Assembly (NCBI GenBank): GCA_964019425.1
Contig: OZ025797.1
Coordinates: 1,214,277 to 1,278,276 of the forward strand
Source of the DNA: Flectonema sp. DT1601
Taxonomy: Eukaryota > Euglenozoa > Diplonemea > Diplonemida > Diplonemidae
Direction: 5' to 3'
Length of the DNA: 64,000 nucleotides
Positions within the stretch are counted from its first letter, which is position 1, and every line of letters starts with the position of its first letter. Below, piece after piece: positions 31,200 to 41,730 of this stretch. A program made the position numbers and the translations under genes. The notes below the pieces were generated by a model. That model was given only the letters and a program-made list of their open reading frames with translations, did no database searches and was not told the origin of the DNA.

Positions 31200-32360
31200 A
31201 TGACAGGCGACTCGCTGCGATGGATAGCAGCAATGAATGCAGGTCTTGGGGGACCAATGGCTCGCACAGGACACACTAGTGCTATAATAGAGAATAACCT
31301 TTGGGTGTTTGGCGGTTATTACAGATTTGGTAGAAACTTATCTAAGTTACACTACATGAACCTCAGCACCTTAGAGTGGGGTGAGGTTGAAGATGCATAT
31401 GAACCAGAGGCCAGAGCCAATCACTCAGCGATAATGATAAGTAGTTGCAAGTGGTTAATCTTTGGTGGATTTAACGGAGCGCTGTACCTCAATGATATTT
31501 GTGTGTTGACTGTAAGAGAGAGGGGTGAATCTATTAGATGGGACCGTTGCATAAAGGTTTCTGGTGATACACCATCCCCAAAACAACATGCGTCAATATC
31601 TCTTATTCGTGATAAGGTTTATATATTTGGTGGTTATTCTCAAGGTAAAACTGTTGCGGAATTACACAGCTTGGACATATCAAAGTATGCCAGGGAATCA
31701 TGTTTTGAGTGGAATAAAATAAATGTTTCACTTGAGAACTCACCATCGAGAAGATGTGGTCACTGCTCGTGGGTAGCAGAGGAAAGATATTTAGTAATCT
31801 TTGGGGGTTATGATAATAAAGTATTCAGCTTTGATACTAAGGAGAGTGAATGGATTCACATCGATGTTAAAAGTGAAAACCAACCAAAAGCAAGAAGACT
31901 TGCAGGAAGTCTCACGGTACCTTCAGCAGTCTTTGATGAAGGAGAGAGCGATAACCAATTTATAATAATTGGAGGAGTCTGTGATTATGATAATCGCACT
32001 TACAGCGATTCATGGACATTCGATTACTCAACAAGAAAATGGACTGAACTCATGAATGAAGGAGATTATTATAACCCTTCGATACTTTGTCAAACACTTT
32101 CTTTATATTATCCTTTGGGTCATACTTTAGTTGCTTCTGGTGAATCAAACAACGAGGATTGTGTTGTAATTCTTTCTTTTGCTCGAATTGATAATAACTC
32201 GTCCGTGTTTGTTATTGCTCCTCAAAACAGTAAGAGAAGATCACATTCTGATTCGAGATTGCAATCATTAGCAACTCAATACACAAGTGTTTCCTCTAAA
32301 GTAAATCAAATTAATAGTGGTAATGCTTGCAGAGTGTGTACAATGTGTGCTGTATCTTAG
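31200..32360 (+). CDS. Kelch-repeat (beta-propeller) protein
   Basis: 386 residues in one exon. At least five kelch repeats can be counted from the Phe/Ile-Gly-Gly signature: NNLWVFGGYY, CKWLIFGGFN, DKVYIFGGYS, RYLVIFGGYD and FIIIGGVCD, each followed by a conserved Trp (LEWGEV, IRWDRC, FEWNKI, SEWIHI, RKWTEL). They span residues ~20-290, enough for a propeller. The last ~90 residues are Ser-rich and unstructured. No BTB or other partner domain is present. A TTTTTTATCAG site ends 14 nt before the ATG; a five-codon upstream ORF starts at 31186. Function cannot be read from the repeats. Confidence 0.9.
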   Translation: MTGDSLRWIAAMNAGLGGPMARTGHTSAIIENNLWVFGGYYRFGRNLSKLHYMNLSTLEWGEVEDAYEPEARANHSAIMISSCKWLIFGGFNGALYLNDICVLTVRERGESIRWDRCIKVSGDTPSPKQHASISLIRDKVYIFGGYSQGKTVAELHSLDISKYARESCFEWNKINVSLENSPSRRCGHCSWVAEERYLVIFGGYDNKVFSFDTKESEWIHIDVKSENQPKARRLAGSLTVPSAVFDEGESDNQFIIIGGVCDYDNRTYSDSWTFDYSTRKWTELMNEGDYYNPSILCQTLSLYYPLGHTLVASGESNNEDCVVILSFARIDNNSSVFVIAPQNSKRRSHSDSRLQSLATQYTSVSSKVNQINSGNACRVCTMCAVS

Positions 32361-32574
32361 TTATGAGACATTACACGATGCGATCGAAATTGTGAAGGTG
32401 TATTCAGTTCCAGTAATGTTTCTTCCCCCTTCTTAAAAAAAACAGGAAATCAAAGTGAATGATGTAACGCTGTCTGACGAGATAATAATATCCAGTTTTA
32501 ATAAAGACAACTATTTCTTTTTCAGGTAGGAGTCCGTTAGAAACGGGTTGGGGGGTTCCCCCCCCTACTTTGAT

Positions 32575-33435
32575 ATGGAACAAGAACATATAATCGATGC
32601 AGAGATCGATAATAAAGAAACTAATGCGTGTCGGATATGCGGAAGGGCTATTGGTAAGTCGTTACTAAGCATTCATGAAAAGCAATGTTCTAAAAAAAGA
32701 TCTTCAAAAAGACTACTTCCGAATAACACAACAGGAACTAATAAAAGTGGGAGTACCACTGCTGAGGATGCTCCTGTAGGTGTGACAGCAAAGTGTAAGA
32801 ATTGCAGTCAAATATTTTCAGAAGAGCTGTTTGCTCTTCATCAACGAACCTGCAATGGTCAAAGAGAAAGACATGGAAAGAAGAAAGGAAGACGTCACAT
32901 AAAACAACATCATGTCACTCAAGTTCACAACCCCGCTAGAAGTATTGTTTTACAAACAAATCGACTCGCGGAAGTAACACAGAGTTTACCGACACCTCAA
33001 TACTCATGGGACAGTGAGTATATTAGATTAAGTAGTAAATATAATGCAATTATTTCTAATCAGAAAAAGTTGGAGACTAAACTTGAGCACCTCTTGAGTC
33101 AATACAATGGTGATGATGCGGTCAATACTTCTTCTGATAATACAAAGCAATCGAATACTTTAGAGAATGGAGATAGCTTATGTCAGTTTATGGAGGAAAT
33201 GAGACTCAAGGAAGCATCTCGAAAACCTATTAAACCGGCAATTCGATCAGCAGAGAATTCAAGTCGTCCCGTCCCTGTTGGAGGCTATCGTCCTGTCAAA
33301 AGTAATCCGACGAGTAGGATTCCAATTACTGCTACCCTGCCGTCTATTTATTGTAAGAAGTTTGAGGGACAATCTTCATCACGAATCCCAATTCATACGA
33401 AGAGTGACATCGGTAAGCTCGTGTGTATTGTTTAA
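32575..33435 (+). CDS. C2HC zinc-finger protein, ZC2HC1-like
   Basis: 286 residues from the ATG at 32575. Two zf-C2HC_2 fingers are visible: CRICGRAIGKSLLSIHEKQC (residues ~18-37) and CKNCSQIFSEELFALHQRTC (~78-97), both C-x2-C-x12-H-x4-C. A basic linker follows (KKKGRRH), then a short coiled coil (~155-175) and a Ser/Pro-rich tail with repeated SRIPI. Family members occur in flagellated lineages. A TTTCTTTTTCAG acceptor-like site ends at 32525, 49 nt upstream. The 3' end may instead be spliced: a donor at 33413 (GTAAG) and an acceptor at 33519 would change the tail to …SDIAMHHF. Confidence 0.85.
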   Translation: MEQEHIIDAEIDNKETNACRICGRAIGKSLLSIHEKQCSKKRSSKRLLPNNTTGTNKSGSTTAEDAPVGVTAKCKNCSQIFSEELFALHQRTCNGQRERHGKKKGRRHIKQHHVTQVHNPARSIVLQTNRLAEVTQSLPTPQYSWDSEYIRLSSKYNAIISNQKKLETKLEHLLSQYNGDDAVNTSSDNTKQSNTLENGDSLCQFMEEMRLKEASRKPIKPAIRSAENSSRPVPVGGYRPVKSNPTSRIPITATLPSIYCKKFEGQSSSRIPIHTKSDIGKLVCIV

Positions 33436-34429
33436 TAAGGGGGAACACTTTATGTTGATGACACTATTTGTTGATTTAAGTTTGTAATCTCTTCTTCGTT
33501 TATTATTTTCCTAATGCAGCAATGCATCATTTTTGAGTCACTTAGACCACTTCAATATTACTAATGTGGTATTGAGGGAGAAGTCTGTCAGTCAATTATT
33601 AGATTTGTCCAAGCTGTAGCAGAGGATCATTTCCCCCCAAAGTAATCCAATCTTGCAGCGTATGTTCTGATGAAAAAAAAAAGGAGGTTTACCACAAAAG
33701 AGTAAAGAAGAAGACGATGGTGGTATAGACCCAGCGGTCCAAAAAAAAAAAAAAAGAAAATTTCTTTTTTCTCCTCTCTTATTGATCACTAAAAGGAATC
33801 GAGTGTTCCATTTCTATAAAGTAAAGTAAAATATCAGATTGATCATCTTTACTGTCCTCCGTGTAACAGTTAAGTATCCAGACTGCGAGAATTCAAATGA
33901 AATTTTCATTCACTTCTCTGGCTTTCGGATATACTATTGATGACTATTTGCATAAGACGTTTATTAATAATTTATTGATGTGGACGGCACGGACACATCC
34001 TTTCTATCTCCTCACAGTCAGACTGGATTACGATTTCCCCCCCCTTCTTTTTTCTATAGATTCTTTTTGTTGTCATTGCGTGCCTTATAAGTCGCCTAGT
34101 CATTCTCACGTAAGGGAGAGCTGTTAAACGAAATCAGTTAAGACTGTTGGTTGGGGATTCCAGTCACAAGTGACAGTTTTGAGCCAGCTACACCAGAATG
34201 AAAGGGGAAAAAAAAAAAAAAAAAAAGAGTTCTGTTTTATTACACTCAAAGTATAGCAGTTTTTTTTTATTTTTTTTTATTTATTATTAGTTTTGATTTT
34301 GTTATTGTTCAAAGCAACTCACCAGTTTGGTGTCATTGCTGCCGCTTATCTGAAGCATCCTCTCCCCGCAATGTTGCATTCTGTTTGGATATTTATTTGA
34401 TAAATTTCAATTAATTAATTAACCTGTAG
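33436..34429. other. Spacer
   Basis: No gene supported. It contains A-runs and T-runs near 33674, 33740, 34208 and 34261, and only short low-complexity frames. Confidence 0.5.
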
Positions 34430-34450
34430 TCTACAATACAATATTAAAAC

Positions 34451-35410
34451 ATGGCCATGGACAGCAGTGCCTATGATGCTGTCAGTCGATTGAGCATCGG
34501 TAGTCTTAGCGAACAGCGCAGATCATCACTTCCAGAGGAGGTGAAGAAATCAGGATTTAGAACGGCAGGTAATGCTGTGATTGCAATGCATCGAATTGAA
34601 GATCAGATGTTTGGGAAGAGATGGAGTGAACTTTCACCAGAAGGACAACAAGAGATTCGAAGACTTAAACAAGATCGAAGACAACAAGAACAACAGCGGA
34701 GAGCTGGTTTGGAAAAATCACGAGTGACGATTCGAAATATCGAAAGAACGTTACGACGCAACTCAGAAACACCCGCAAATCTTCAACTCCGAGGACTCTC
34801 ACTCACAACAGATCTCACATCTGTTCAATCAGGTGAAATGGGCTGGACAAAGTGTTGGAGATTAAGCCCTTCAGGATCTCAACCAATTCTATCATCAAAG
34901 GCACAATATCACAACAGGTGTGAATCCGGTGCTTGGGTAAGTCAAGAAGACCTTGAAAAGATTGGAGTCATATATATTAAATTACCTTTTAACAATCTAA
35001 AAAAACTCGACGAACTCTGCTCCGAACGCGGATACGTAAAACTCCAAAAGGAAAAACTTACAATAAAGTCACCACTACTAGATAAATGGTACTCAGAACA
35101 CTTTAATACATCTGAAGCAGTCGTGTATGTGGATAGCGGTGCGTGTTATTTTGATTTTAGAGACTTGAGGAATGAGTTTATACGTCTTCACGCTGTAGCA
35201 GGTGACTGTTTGATTATTCCACCTGGTATATTCTATAGAGGATGCTTAGATCAATCACAGACTCTCTCTCTAATAAGAATGTTACTAGATGTCGATTCAG
35301 TTCCAATTCATAAAAGTGTTGTCGGATCACAGTCACATCCAGTTAGAGCGTCATATTTATCTTCAAGAAGAAGGAACAGTGTTCTCACAGATAATAATTT
35401 TATGAAATGA
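34451..35410 (+). CDS. Acireductone dioxygenase-like cupin, probably not catalytic, with N-terminal extension
   Basis: 319 residues. Residues ~1-150 are a charged, helical, Arg-rich extension (RRLKQDRRQQEQQRR) with no known fold. The rest aligns with acireductone dioxygenase (ARD, methionine salvage): GACYFDFRDLRNEFIRLH, GDCLIIPPGIFYRG and LSLIRMLLD match the family's GSGYFDVRD…WIRI, GDMVTLPAGIYHRF and AMRLF. Active ARD binds Fe or Ni through His-x-His-x3-Glu and a later His. Here the segment reads EHFNTSEA, so the second His is Asn and the Glu position is Ala, and the last His is Tyr. Three of four ligands are lost. A structural or binding role is inferred. An acceptor-like CCTGTAG ends 21 nt before the ATG. 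Confidence 0.82.
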   Translation: MAMDSSAYDAVSRLSIGSLSEQRRSSLPEEVKKSGFRTAGNAVIAMHRIEDQMFGKRWSELSPEGQQEIRRLKQDRRQQEQQRRAGLEKSRVTIRNIERTLRRNSETPANLQLRGLSLTTDLTSVQSGEMGWTKCWRLSPSGSQPILSSKAQYHNRCESGAWVSQEDLEKIGVIYIKLPFNNLKKLDELCSERGYVKLQKEKLTIKSPLLDKWYSEHFNTSEAVVYVDSGACYFDFRDLRNEFIRLHAVAGDCLIIPPGIFYRGCLDQSQTLSLIRMLLDVDSVPIHKSVVGSQSHPVRASYLSSRRRNSVLTDNNFMK

Positions 35411-35667
35411 AAAAAAAGTATTTTTTTAACAGCAAAATACGAGAGGTAGTTGTTAATTTATCCAATTTAATGTTTTTGCAGACAATAATTATTTACCCGG
35501 TTCAGTTAATGTTTTGTTTTCTTTTTCCCCTTTTTTTTTTTTTTTTTTTTTTTATTTTTAAAAAAGTAAGTATTTTTTTTTCATTCTTTTTAAATAACAT
35601 TACCAAATTCTTGTATATTTTTGAATATTTTGATGAATTTCACAGCTATAATTAATTTTCCCTTTCC

Positions 35668-35699
35668 CCGTTAACAGTTTTATAAAAAACTGTTAACGG
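35668..35699. repeat. Perfect 14-bp inverted repeat
   Basis: CCGTTAACAGTTTT and its exact complement are separated by ATAA. It lies between the ARD-like gene and the dehydrogenase gene. It could be a transcript-end hairpin, a small element end or a protein site. Confidence 0.75.
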
Positions 35700-35834
35700 T
35701 AACATACGTAAGTGGCGCTCAACTATGTTCACGTGGCCTACAGTGGCATTATTTATTTAGTTATTTGCAGTCATACTGCCGCTGACAGTCAAGATTGTCA
35801 AATTACTCCTTTAACCAGAAATATCTTAAATAAA

Positions 35835-36597
35835 ATGTTAACTGGAAAAACAGCATTGGTGACGGGTGCAAGCAGGGGAATCGGTCTTGCAATCGCGAAA
35901 GCATATGCAGCGGAAGGAGCAAAAGTTGTTTGTGCAGCAAGAAATCTTGAAGGTGTAGAAAAAGAATTGGGAGACAAGGGAATCTACATTTCAACCGACA
36001 TGGCTGACAAAGCGAAGGTTGACGAACTCTGTGACAAAGTACTAGCATTAGGAGGCGTAGATATTATTGTAAACAATGCTGGCATTTACAAAATTGGTAA
36101 CGCTGAGTCTGGTGATCCTGATGAGTGGGACACGATGTTCCAAGTCAATGTATGTTATTGTTATTATTATTATTGTTATTGTTGTCTGTATACAACACAT
36201 GAAAAACAACCATAAACAGGTTTTATCATTAATGCGTCTAACTCGTAAACTCAGTCAGAAGATGATTGACCAGAAGAGTGGTGCTATTGTGACCATCGGA
36301 TCGGTTGCTGGTGTAGAGCCGATGGGTGGTACCGCTGCTGCCTATGCTGCGTCAAAGCATGCTGTACGAGGATGGGTTCAGTCACTTTACCAATCAATGC
36401 GCCCACATGGGATTAAGGTGATGGCCATTAACCCAGGCTTTGTTAATACAGACTTGGTTGCTCAGAGTGGTTTTAGTGGAGACATGATGATTCAGACTGA
36501 GGATATTGCAAATTACGCCCTATTGCCATTCTCATCATCAGCAAACTGCGTTCCTGAGGAAATAACAGTGAGAGTCGTCCTTCCTTTGAAAAAGTAA
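35835..36597 (+). CDS. Short-chain dehydrogenase/reductase (classical SDR)
   Basis: Two exons, 35835-36149 and 36220-36597, around a 70-bp intron (GTATGT…CAG), giving 230 residues, slightly short of the usual ~250. Rossmann cofactor motif TGASRGIG (residues ~10-17), NNAGIY (~82-87), catalytic Ser in IGSVAG and catalytic Tyr/Lys in YAASK are all present, as is PGFVNTD after the active site. Basic AARN after strand 2 suggests NADP(H). The motifs fit a 3-oxoacyl-ACP reductase or a carbonyl reductase; the substrate is not readable. The upstream frame continues to 35712, but the ATG at 35835 fits the family N-terminus. An acceptor-like TTATTTGCAG ends at 35770. Confidence 0.93.
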
Positions 36598-38578
36598 AGT
36601 GACCTGAGATTCTTTTTGAAAAAAAAAATTTAACTTCATTTTTTGTGCAACTAGTTAGTTGCAGTTTTTTTTTCTTTTTTTTTTTTTTTTAGTGTTATTT
36701 TTTTTTGATATCACGAAAACTTTTTTGATTTTACTTTTTTACATTTTTTGTTTTCACCATCACGTCCTGTTCTTTTCATTCCCCTAAACAGCTGGTCTTC
36801 GGTTGCGATTATACGGCCAGTTGCCCTGTTAATTTGGTATGCGGCACCTTTCATAGCTAACAATGAATAACGGTTTTGAAATCCCAAAGTATCTCTTTGC
36901 TTTCTTCACTGAAGAATGTAAGGGTCTAATAGCCAGAATTCTTTTGGCCCGAAAAAAAAACTGTTGTTTTTTTTTTTTGTGAATCTCCCTCTATGGAATT
37001 ATTTCATCACTTGTTTTCAACCTGTTAGTCTCTGGCGAGGTGGACAGCTGGGAATTGTTCATTCCGGCTGAAGCTATAGAAACACAATCTCCGTGACTGA
37101 GTCCTTTACTGTCCTCCGAAGTTATCAGTTCTGTACTTGCTGGCTAATCAATTAACAAGTTATTATCGCCTTGTGGCTGTCTTGCCAGTATTGTTGTGTT
37201 CAAATAGCTGTTGTTGTGCAAGCTGACATTTGTTTTCTCATTGTATTATTATGTTGTATTGATCCAATTTTTTTTATTTAATTTTTTTTTTTTTTTTTAT
37301 AGTCAAGTACATTTTTTGCTATCAAAACAAAACAATAAGGGGAGACAAAAAAAAAAAAAAAAAATGGTATAAAACTATAGTTAACACGTGTGATTAATTT
37401 TATATCATTTCTGAGTGTTGCTTCTCAACCGATTTTGTAAACCTCTTGGCCGTTGTGCTGTTTTTTCGGTTTAAGGCAACAATGAGCACGAAGAAGGTTT
37501 CTTTTTTTTCTCTTTTTTTGTTGTTGTTTTGCTTTTTTCCCCCCCTGTGAACGTTTTTTTCATAATATTATGTACCTTTATTTATCTGTTTAGATTAGTT
37601 GTTTACAAACAGATAGTTATAATTTAAAAACTGTAGACTGCAGGACATGCTGGACCTGTAACACGTGCCCCCTTTTCATGACAAATTGGTTTGGTTGACC
37701 CTTATTGTTGCTTTATATTTACAGTATCAAGTTACTCAAACCCTTTTATTATTGAAGCTGCCCAAGAATACCTTATTAAACGAGTTCTCGTTTTCCTCCT
37801 TTAAAAAAGGGATTTTTTTTTTTTTTTTTGCATTGACCGTCTTGCACTGACAAGTCACCAAAAACTAAGTATGAAACCAGTTAATTATTTTTAATACTTT
37901 TTTTTGTAACAACTATTTTTTTTTTGTAGAAGCAATTAGAGTTATTGTCAGTGATTGTTCACAAACAAAACAACTCTGTTGATTCAATTTATTTTTTGCT
38001 ATTCGTGTTGCCAAAATTATTATAGTACTTTTTTTTTTTTAAAGTTTTCGGTAAGCGCCCCCTTTGTGACAGTTGTTGCTTGAGACAATTAAAAGGGGAG
38101 GGGAGGGGTGAGCTTATGTCATGTTTTTTTTCCGATTTTTTTTTTTTTTTAAATATTTTCTTTCGTGGTATGGCGGTATTTTAACACACGTATTACTTTG
38201 TGAAGAATTGTTACTCCAATCCCCAAACGAAACCCACTATATCATTTTTTTTTTTTTTTCCCTCCAAAAACCTTCTTTCAAATCTCTGAGTATTCAAAAC
38301 TATAAAAACAAATTATATCGGAGCAGTAATGAGTGATTATCATTACAGCTCCCATTGGTATTTATATTTATTATTGTTGATGAGGTCAACTAAAGTAGGT
38401 TTTCTTTTCTTTTTTTTTTTTTTTTTAAATATTTTATGTGATTTTTGATTACTGAAATTCTTCTTCTTCCCCACAGTTAACTTTTGACACATACCCATGA
38501 ATTTATATAATTGTGAGTATGCTGGAGTTGAATTGAATTGTTTGTGTTCACAGACTGAGGTCTTTATTTATTTTCACA
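36598..38578. other. Two-kilobase spacer, T-rich
   Basis: No gene supported. It contains many T-runs of 10-20 bases and A-runs near 37347. The frames seen are poly-Phe artefacts. A small spliced gene could be missed by eye. Confidence 0.5.
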
Positions 38579-38596
38579 GTTATCACTAATTTTAAA

Positions 38597-39742
38597 ATGT
38601 CCAACCAAACTTTATCATCAGTCGCTGGGGAGTTGATGTTGTCGAATGAGATGATTGATTACCTCTACAGGTTTAGGATGTCGATATTCGCAGGAAGTAT
38701 TGCAATTGTAGCGGTATTATTTTCAACTTTGAGAGTGTTGTTGTCGGAATGGCTGGGAGAGAAAAAGGGATCGATCCTGAGAACTCGTCCTGCAGGAGTG
38801 ACTAACGATGATGCTCGAAAATATGTAATGATATGCGTAACTGTGACAGCTGTCTTTTGTTACATTCAAGATCCAATCGTTTCTCATCCACTTGCTGTAG
38901 GAACACCAGCCTACCTTGAACCAGCTGACCGTTTAAGTTCCGTTGAAAACCGTTTCACTAATTTTGTGGTCGGTCTCATTCTGTCAACAATCGTGTACAA
39001 GCTTGCTCTTCCTGTTATTAAGAAATTCATTTCAGCTGATCAGGCGGACGCACAGGCAGCAAACGTTGTTCGTGTCGGTATCAAACTTTCACTTTTAATT
39101 TGGTTCTTTGGAATAAACTGCAGTCCTGTTAAGGCGATCCTATTATCAAAACCTGGTGAGTTATCTGAACCACATTTTGAATGTCAGATGATTGCAATTC
39201 AAGTGATGGCTATCTTGTATGTCTGGGAGTTAATGTTCAGAGAACTAAAACCAATCAACGTTGCTCATCACGCATACACTATTGCTTCTTGTTGGGCAAT
39301 GTTGGAATGGCTTCCGATTGATCAACCTGTTAGACAAATTGGTATCATCCCAATCGCTGGTTCCCTCATTGAGTCTGTCTGCTGTATTGGTACCATGTGT
39401 TACAGATTCTTAGCTCCATCAAAGCAGCTTTCAAAGCTTCTTGTAGGTGAGGGATACTTTGTTATTGTTGCTTACAACTTGTTGGCAGTTTCATTCTTCA
39501 GTCTTATGTACGCATTCCACAACTACTACTCTACAATTATGTCTGTTTCTTTGTGTGGTGTGTATTTGTTTACGTACCCAGCACAGATGAACATGGCAAA
39601 GATGTTCTTTGCTCTTGCTCGTAAGACCAGAGCTAACCAAAGGGCAGCACAAGAACAGAGACGTACTATAAACGACTCAGCAAGTGTGGTGTCTGCTGAT
39701 ACTTCAGTCCAAAGAAGAAACGTTCCACAACACGTTCGTTAA
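38597..39742 (+). CDS. Multi-span membrane protein, possibly TLC-domain-like
   Basis: 381 residues, one exon. About eight hydrophobic segments are visible (near residues 25-47, 76-92, 122-141, 160-178, 197-213, 224-240, 247-270, 283-330). The segment WELMFRELKPINVAHHAYTI resembles the His-His core of TLC (TRAM-LAG1-CLN8) proteins, which act in the ER in sphingolipid metabolism or lipid sensing. That match rests on one motif and is tentative. The tail (~345-381) is hydrophilic and Arg/Ser-rich, so cytosolic. A TTTTCACAG acceptor-like site ends 17 nt before the ATG. Confidence 0.85.
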   Translation: MSNQTLSSVAGELMLSNEMIDYLYRFRMSIFAGSIAIVAVLFSTLRVLLSEWLGEKKGSILRTRPAGVTNDDARKYVMICVTVTAVFCYIQDPIVSHPLAVGTPAYLEPADRLSSVENRFTNFVVGLILSTIVYKLALPVIKKFISADQADAQAANVVRVGIKLSLLIWFFGINCSPVKAILLSKPGELSEPHFECQMIAIQVMAILYVWELMFRELKPINVAHHAYTIASCWAMLEWLPIDQPVRQIGIIPIAGSLIESVCCIGTMCYRFLAPSKQLSKLLVGEGYFVIVAYNLLAVSFFSLMYAFHNYYSTIMSVSLCGVYLFTYPAQMNMAKMFFALARKTRANQRAAQEQRRTINDSASVVSADTSVQRRNVPQHVR

Positions 39743-41693
39743 GAATTTGAAACGTATTTTAAAGTTGAATTACGTTTACACGGATGAGGTAATTAAAGCT
39801 GGATGCACAAGACCTAGCGAGACACTGTGTGGAAGAGGGTTGTTGTGTTGTTTACCATAAGAGGAAACCTTTCTCCAAATTGCTGCCGTCAGTATTATTA
39901 TTTCTCTTTTTTTTCCTTCTTCTTCTTGTTCTTGTTCTTCATCTTCCCTTCATTTCGGCAAGATGAAAAAAGGAAGAATAAACACCCTCCGAGTGCAATG
40001 TCGTTTCCTGGAAATGACATTTTTTGTTTTGTTGTTTTTGATAACGGTGTTTGTTTCTTTTTTGTCTTCCTTTTGGACTTTTTTTTTTTTTTTTTTTTAT
40101 TTTTATTTTTTTTTTATATTAATTGCCTTTTGTTTCTTCGGCAATAATCTCCGAGTGCTGGGCAAAATTAATGATTTTTATGTTATTTTTTTTGCTTATT
40201 CTAATTTGGATGTTGTCTTCTTTTTTGTTTCCTTCCACGATCGTTTTTATTCCCCCAAATATTTAAAAAAAAAAAAAAAAAAGACATCAATATCCCAGTG
40301 TCAGGTGTCATGATAGTGGAATTCGATTCAACTCAACTCAGGGATGTCTTTTTATTGTGGTTGTTTGTTTTCGGTGATATCAGATTATACTTTTGATAAA
40401 TTATTGCTGAATGTTACAACTATTGTTATGTGTCTTCTGAGAGGAAACTTTCAGTCCAGTGTTGTTATGTGGTTTTTTCTTTTTACTTCCCTACTTCCAA
40501 GCCAATCTTAGTCATCGCTTAGCCAGGGCTGGGTGAAGTGGTGTTGGATTAGAGTGAGGAAAAAAAGGGAGGAAAAAAAAAAAAAAAAAAAAAAAAAGCC
40601 TGTCAGCTATTCCCCCACCCAGAACTAATGTTAAAATATCGTTATGTTATTTATGATATAACGAACAGTTGATCCATTCTTGTCTCCCTAACGTGCTCAC
40701 CCGACAGGTTCTCACTAGTTGGTTGTCAGTTTGTTTATTGATTGAGTGAACTAGGCGTTCACTCATTTGCGTCTTCCAGCAATTAATTACTACAGCCGCT
40801 ACAAAGTTTCTCTCGGGGTACAGAGCGCATTGAGAGGCAGGAACCTACATATGAGAATTATTTTTTTAATCAATTCTCTCTTTTCAGACTCAGTCTCTGT
40901 AATTATTCTATTCTGGAGCTCGCTTTCTTTTACTTCCCTCCCTTTCATTGATTATATTGTGGAGTCTTTAAGACATTATTGATGTAAATTATTTACGTCA
41001 ATTACGGAGTGTTTGCGTCAACTGTATCAGAACTAGTGGTGTTTAGTTTATATCGATACGTTGCTGAGATCTTTATATTCGTCTGTCTATTCTAAAATAT
41101 TGTCCCCTTTTTTTTCATTAATTATAATGTAGAGTCAGTGTGTTTACCTTATTACGGGTAATGCTCAAAAAAAAAATTCCCTTCATTATTTTTTTCTTGT
41201 CTCCGAGTGTCGTTGTATTCTTTTTTTTAGTGGTTCTAAAGTAAAACCCGCCCTATCATGTCTATGGCCTTCGTCGTATTTATTGTGGTTGTTGTGCATT
41301 ACAGGTATGTCTAAAATAGTTGTTGTGGTCTGCATCGAAAATAGACAGGTTTTTGTTTTGTTGATGATGATTTTTCTTTTTTTTTTGCGCAAAGTATTTT
41401 TAAAACCCAAAGGAATAACTTTATGCAAATAAAAAAAGCGAAACAAAACCAATTTTATCGGTGTGGAAAAACATTATACTACCCTGAACACCTCTCTTAA
41501 GTTTTTAAAAAAAAAAATAGTATACTTTTTTTTTTCCATCGATTTTTTCTCCTTTGTGTTTTTCCAGACGTGATATCTGTAGAGTGGTATTGTTATCAAC
41601 ATTTTCCTTCTGCCCTTTGTGTTGTTGTCGTGTTTGCAATAAGTTGTGGTCTGCTTGCATCATGATTACTATTATTCCACTAGATTGGTTGAC

Positions 41694-41730
<37 letters not shown>

